The notes beneath the pieces were generated by a model. It did no database searches and was not told where the DNA came from. It was given only the letters and a program-made list of their open reading frames with translations. From positions 1 to 43,484 of the forward strand of contig JAUNNK010000001.1 of NCBI GenBank assembly GCA_030537335.1: a stretch of 43,484 nucleotides of DNA. Direction: 5' to 3'. Source of the stretch: Clostridia bacterium. Its GTDB lineage: Bacteria > Bacillota > Clostridia > Christensenellales > Aristaeellaceae. Of the stretch, positions 41,091 through 43,484 are shown one piece after another; positions within the stretch are counted from its first letter, which is position 1; each line of letters starts with the position of its first letter. The translations under genes were made by a program, and so were the position numbers.

Positions 41091-42392
41091 TCAGTTCTTC
41101 TTCGGCTGTTCTCCCTGCTTCGGCTGCTCGATCTTCCTGCGCTCCGTCCGCTCATAGAGGAAGTGATCCATCTTCACATCCAGCATGAAGGAGCCGGGGC
41201 GCACGTAATCCGCCGCAGCGCTCTGGTACACGGCCTGTTTGAGCTGTCCCTTGAGCACGCCGACCACGACCAGCGCGACGATGAGCGCCGCAATCGCCGC
41301 GATCAGGATCGTGCCGCTGCCGATGGCGTCTGCGAGGGCGAGCACCAGCGCGATGATCGCCAGCACGCCGGCGAACACGCCGCCGCCCCAGAGCAGGGAC
41401 TTCTTCGTATCGGCGGGCACGTCGCAGGTGAGCTTGCCAGTCTGGCCGTTGATGGCGAAGGTGTAGATCTTGCCCTCCTTCTCCGTGGTGATGAGCCACA
41501 CGGGCATCAGCACCGGCGTGGCCGTGCCGTTGTCCGAATGAATGCTGCGGCTGCGCTCGGAGACGCTGGAGTAGCCGTTCACCGTGTCGCGCATGGCCTG
41601 GGAGACGCTCGTTTCCACGCGCTCCACCGCGCGCTTCTCGCTGGAAGTCGCATCCACATCGGCGTGATCTGCCATCGCACCCGCCAGCACCGCAGGCTGG
41701 AAGGGAACCGCCGCGCTCAGATCGTAGGGCTCCAGCGATTCGGTGATCTTATCGTCCAGCTTCTCGCTGCCGTCTACAGGGATGCTGTCAAAGCCCATGC
41801 GTCCGCTGCGCCGCACGAGGTAGTACTTCGTGCGGGTGATCTCCCAGTCGCCCCTGCGCTCGGTGTTGCGCTTCTCCGCATCGTAGACGATGTCCGCCTG
41901 CGCGTCGCAGTCGAACAGCCAGTAGGGCACGTACAGCTTGCGCATCTCGGCGATGCGGTTGCGGCTCTTCAGGAAGATATTCGGCAGCAGGCGCTTGCCC
42001 TTGAAGTACTCCTCAAACTGCTTCTGCGCATCCTCCTTCGTGACCTTGAAGGGAATTACCTTCTCCGGCTTCACGCCGCCGGCAATGCGCTCGGGTAGGA
42101 TGGTGGGGCTGCCGCAGTAGGGGCACTCCGTGGCGGTGGTGGTGTCCTCGGTCATCAGCTCCGCGCCGCAGCTCTTGCAGACGTAGGCCTGCATCTGCGC
42201 CGCCTCGCTCGCGTCGAAAGCCTCCGCGCGGTGTTCAAACTCCAGCTTGTCGATGCTCTCGCTGGCGCTCATGGCCTGAATCGCATCCAGCTCGTAGCTG
42301 TTGCCGCAGGACGCGCACTCCAGCTTGCCGCTCTCGCCGCTGAAGGCCAGCGGTGCGCCGCAGCAGGGGCAGTTATATGTAGCGGTACTCAT
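41091..42392 (-). CDS. TFIIB-type zinc-ribbon membrane protein (YdjG-like)
   Basis: This 433-residue protein starts with a zinc ribbon (YNCPCCGAPLAFSGESGKLECASCG, residues about 6-30), followed by a second, VCKSCG...CPYCGSP, near residues 71-94. A long soluble middle domain contains LYVPYWLFDCDAQADIVY. Two hydrophobic helices (LLWGGGVFAGVLAIIALVLALA and GTILIAAIAALIVALVVVGVL) lie near residues 331-375, and a basic tail ends KQGEQPKKN. This is the organisation of YdjG-like membrane anchors for SPFH proteins. The ATG at 42392 has GAGGGGG upstream; earlier in-frame codons overlap the terminator region. Its product and the SPFH protein, 16 bases downstream, probably interact at the membrane. Confidence 0.82.
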   Translation of the reverse strand: MSTATYNCPCCGAPLAFSGESGKLECASCGNSYELDAIQAMSASESIDKLEFEHRAEAFDASEAAQMQAYVCKSCGAELMTEDTTTATECPYCGSPTILPERIAGGVKPEKVIPFKVTKEDAQKQFEEYFKGKRLLPNIFLKSRNRIAEMRKLYVPYWLFDCDAQADIVYDAEKRNTERRGDWEITRTKYYLVRRSGRMGFDSIPVDGSEKLDDKITESLEPYDLSAAVPFQPAVLAGAMADHADVDATSSEKRAVERVETSVSQAMRDTVNGYSSVSERSRSIHSDNGTATPVLMPVWLITTEKEGKIYTFAINGQTGKLTCDVPADTKKSLLWGGGVFAGVLAIIALVLALADAIGSGTILIAAIAALIVALVVVGVLKGQLKQAVYQSAAADYVRPGSFMLDVKMDHFLYERTERRKIEQPKQGEQPKKN

Positions 42393-42434
42393 AATTTGTT
42401 CCCCCTCATTCTCACGTACTGAATCCATCATCCG

Positions 42435-42476
42435 AAAAACGCGCCTCCTGCCTCAGTTTAACACAGCAGGAGGCGC
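42435..42476 (-). terminator. Intrinsic terminator after the partial gene
   Basis: Reading the minus strand, GCGCCTCCTGC (42476-42466 as complement) pairs perfectly with GCAGGAGGCGC (42451-42441), followed within 2 bases by TTTTT (42439-42435). An 11-base GC-rich stem with T-tract is a good terminator for the gene ending at 42485. Confidence 0.88.
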
Positions 42477-42484
42477 ACCGTCAA

Positions 42485-43484
42485 TCAGTTTTCAGCTTCA
42501 AAGTGCATCAGCATGGAATCAAAGTAGTTCAGATCGAAGCCCTGCTCCGTGCAGACCGCTTCGAGCGTGTTTCCGTAGTAGTCCACGAGGAAGGCCTCCG
42601 CCTCGCCCGCGTCGGTCAACACCGTGCCCTGCGTCCAGCTCAGGCCCGGAACGCTGGTGCCCACCATAACGAAGTCCACCGTTCCGTCGGCGTGGAAGGT
42701 CAGGGAGTATTCGCCGCCCAGCATGGACGCGTCCATCGTATAGCCGCTGACCTCTGCATTCACGCAGACGTACTTGCGCTCCAGACGCTCCGGATCGGAG
42801 ACTTCCGGCGCGGCAGCGGGCCCGGACGGTTCAAAGGGAATTGCAGTGACGTCCGGTTCGCTTGCCGCTTTCGGCGTCCAGACGGCATTGGCGTCCTGGC
42901 TGAACACGATGTAGCCGCCCAGCGCATTGCCGTCGCCATCCATGCTGCCGTAGCAGAGGAAGCCGTTCTCCATCAGGGCAAGCGGCATGTCGTAGTCGCC
43001 GCCCTCGCCGAAGTACACATGTCCGTTTTCGTCCTGATACCAGACGCCCGGCTCCGGCTCTCCGAAGATCAGGCTGCCCGTGCCGTCCGCATTCAGCTCC
43101 AGTGCGATCTCCAGACCAACTTCGATGCGGGGATCGCCGGTCAGGCCGCCGGTCATCAGATAGCAGGCGTGCCAGCTGCCGACGTAGGCGCTCAGCTCGT
43201 CCAGAATGGGCGCTGCGGGTTCGGGTTCGGTCACAGTGGGTTCGGTCACGGCGCCCTCGCGGGTGAAGATCAGCTTCGCGCCGTCCTCCTCCACACAGAG
43301 CGTGCCATCATCCAGAAGGATGCAGCTCAAGCCATCGACGATGGCCGCGCCGTCCTCCACACTCCAGCTGCTCGTTACGCTCTCCTCGCCATCGTACATC
43401 TCGGCAGTGCCGTCCTCGTGGAAGGTCAGATTCATGACCATGCCCATCTCGGAGAAGCTGAGAGCCATGCCCTCCATCTCCATG
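42485..43484 (-). CDS. Partial protein with repeated beta-rich modules, N-terminus outside window
   Basis: The reading frame is open to the right edge of the window, so the gene starts beyond it; 333 residues are visible. Modules of about 100-130 residues repeat a pattern with an aromatic start, an intermediate LTFHEDGTAEMYDGEE or LTFHADGTVDFVM strand pair and an acidic, Gly-rich turn, as in lipocalin-like or META-like surface proteins of Clostridia. A Pro/Thr/Glu linker (TEPTVTEPEPAAP) joins modules. Such proteins are usually secreted, but the signal peptide region is not in view. I cannot name a function. It ends just before a strong terminator. Confidence 0.65.
   Translation of the reverse strand, partial: MEMEGMALSFSEMGMVMNLTFHEDGTAEMYDGEESVTSSWSVEDGAAIVDGLSCILLDDGTLCVEEDGAKLIFTREGAVTEPTVTEPEPAAPILDELSAYVGSWHACYLMTGGLTGDPRIEVGLEIALELNADGTGSLIFGEPEPGVWYQDENGHVYFGEGGDYDMPLALMENGFLCYGSMDGDGNALGGYIVFSQDANAVWTPKAASEPDVTAIPFEPSGPAAAPEVSDPERLERKYVCVNAEVSGYTMDASMLGGEYSLTFHADGTVDFVMVGTSVPGLSWTQGTVLTDAGEAEAFLVDYYGNTLEAVCTEQGFDLNYFDSMLMHFEAEN

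Noticed and set aside
42440..42484. TTGACG with TTAAAC as a promoter for the zinc-ribbon pair
   Set aside because: The -10 match is poor and the site lies inside the terminator hairpin of the preceding gene.
1..43484. tRNA, rRNA, insertion sequence or prophage genes
   Set aside because: I found no cloverleaf-like sequence, transposase, integrase or phage protein on either strand.

Overview
The window reads as a chromosomal stretch of a Gram-positive-type Bacillota/Clostridia bacterium. Genes are GC-rich, almost every one has a strong GGAGG-type ribosome binding site, and promoters are sigma-A-like (TTGACA-17-TATAAT). Content is dominated by sugar and peptide ABC importers. Signal peptides of the binding proteins mostly end in AxA-E rather than a lipobox, which together with the style of the genes reminds me of gut/rumen Clostridia such as Christensenellales; that placement is an inference. 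No rRNA, tRNA, CRISPR array, transposase or phage gene was seen.

Layout. (1) 307-1709: flavin-reductase-like protein and a TIM-barrel sugar epimerase, less GC-rich than the rest. (2) 2092-6250: a complete ChvE/MmsA/MmsB monosaccharide importer, with a 0.3 kb intercistronic region full of stem-loops after the binding-protein gene. (3) 6391-15508, minus strand: oligoendopeptidase F, then oppABCDF and a DUF3899-like membrane protein, i.e. peptide uptake plus peptide hydrolysis. OppC and OppF carry unusual insertions and pepF appears to start at AUU. (4) 15.8-30.2 kb: a sugar-catabolism locus comprising a PfkB kinase, two metal-dependent class II aldolases, a rhamnulokinase-like FGGY kinase, an RpiB/LacAB-type isomerase, two TIM-barrel isomerases/epimerases, an ABC importer with two different permeases, an uncharacterised protein (19140-20204) and a LacI-family regulator. 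Five copies of one palindromic operator (half-sites TGCGTGT / ACGCA around a central CG) lie upstream of four transcription units, so this looks like one regulon. (5) 30.4-39.6 kb: a LacI regulator divergent from a second RbsABC-type importer, an alpha/beta-hydrolase esterase and a GH38 alpha-mannosidase. (6) 39.7-42.4 kb, minus strand: an SPFH-domain protein with four C-terminal zinc ribbons and a zinc-ribbon membrane protein, resembling the B. subtilis YdjI/YdjG membrane-stress pair. (7) 42485 to the end: a partial protein with repeated beta-rich modules.

How it works together: binding proteins deliver sugars and peptides to their permeases; the peptidase, mannosidase and esterase trim substrates; kinases, isomerases and aldolases of region 4 would take a ketose to a phosphate ester and cleave it to C3 (and C2/C3 aldehyde) products. 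The most interesting system is region 4: its gene set does not match a single textbook pathway, its operator is visible, and its substrate cannot be read from sequence alone (6-deoxyhexose, branched pentose such as apiose, or a tetrulose are candidates). In all four ABC importers stem-loops follow the binding-protein gene, probably to keep its mRNA more abundant than that of the membrane components.
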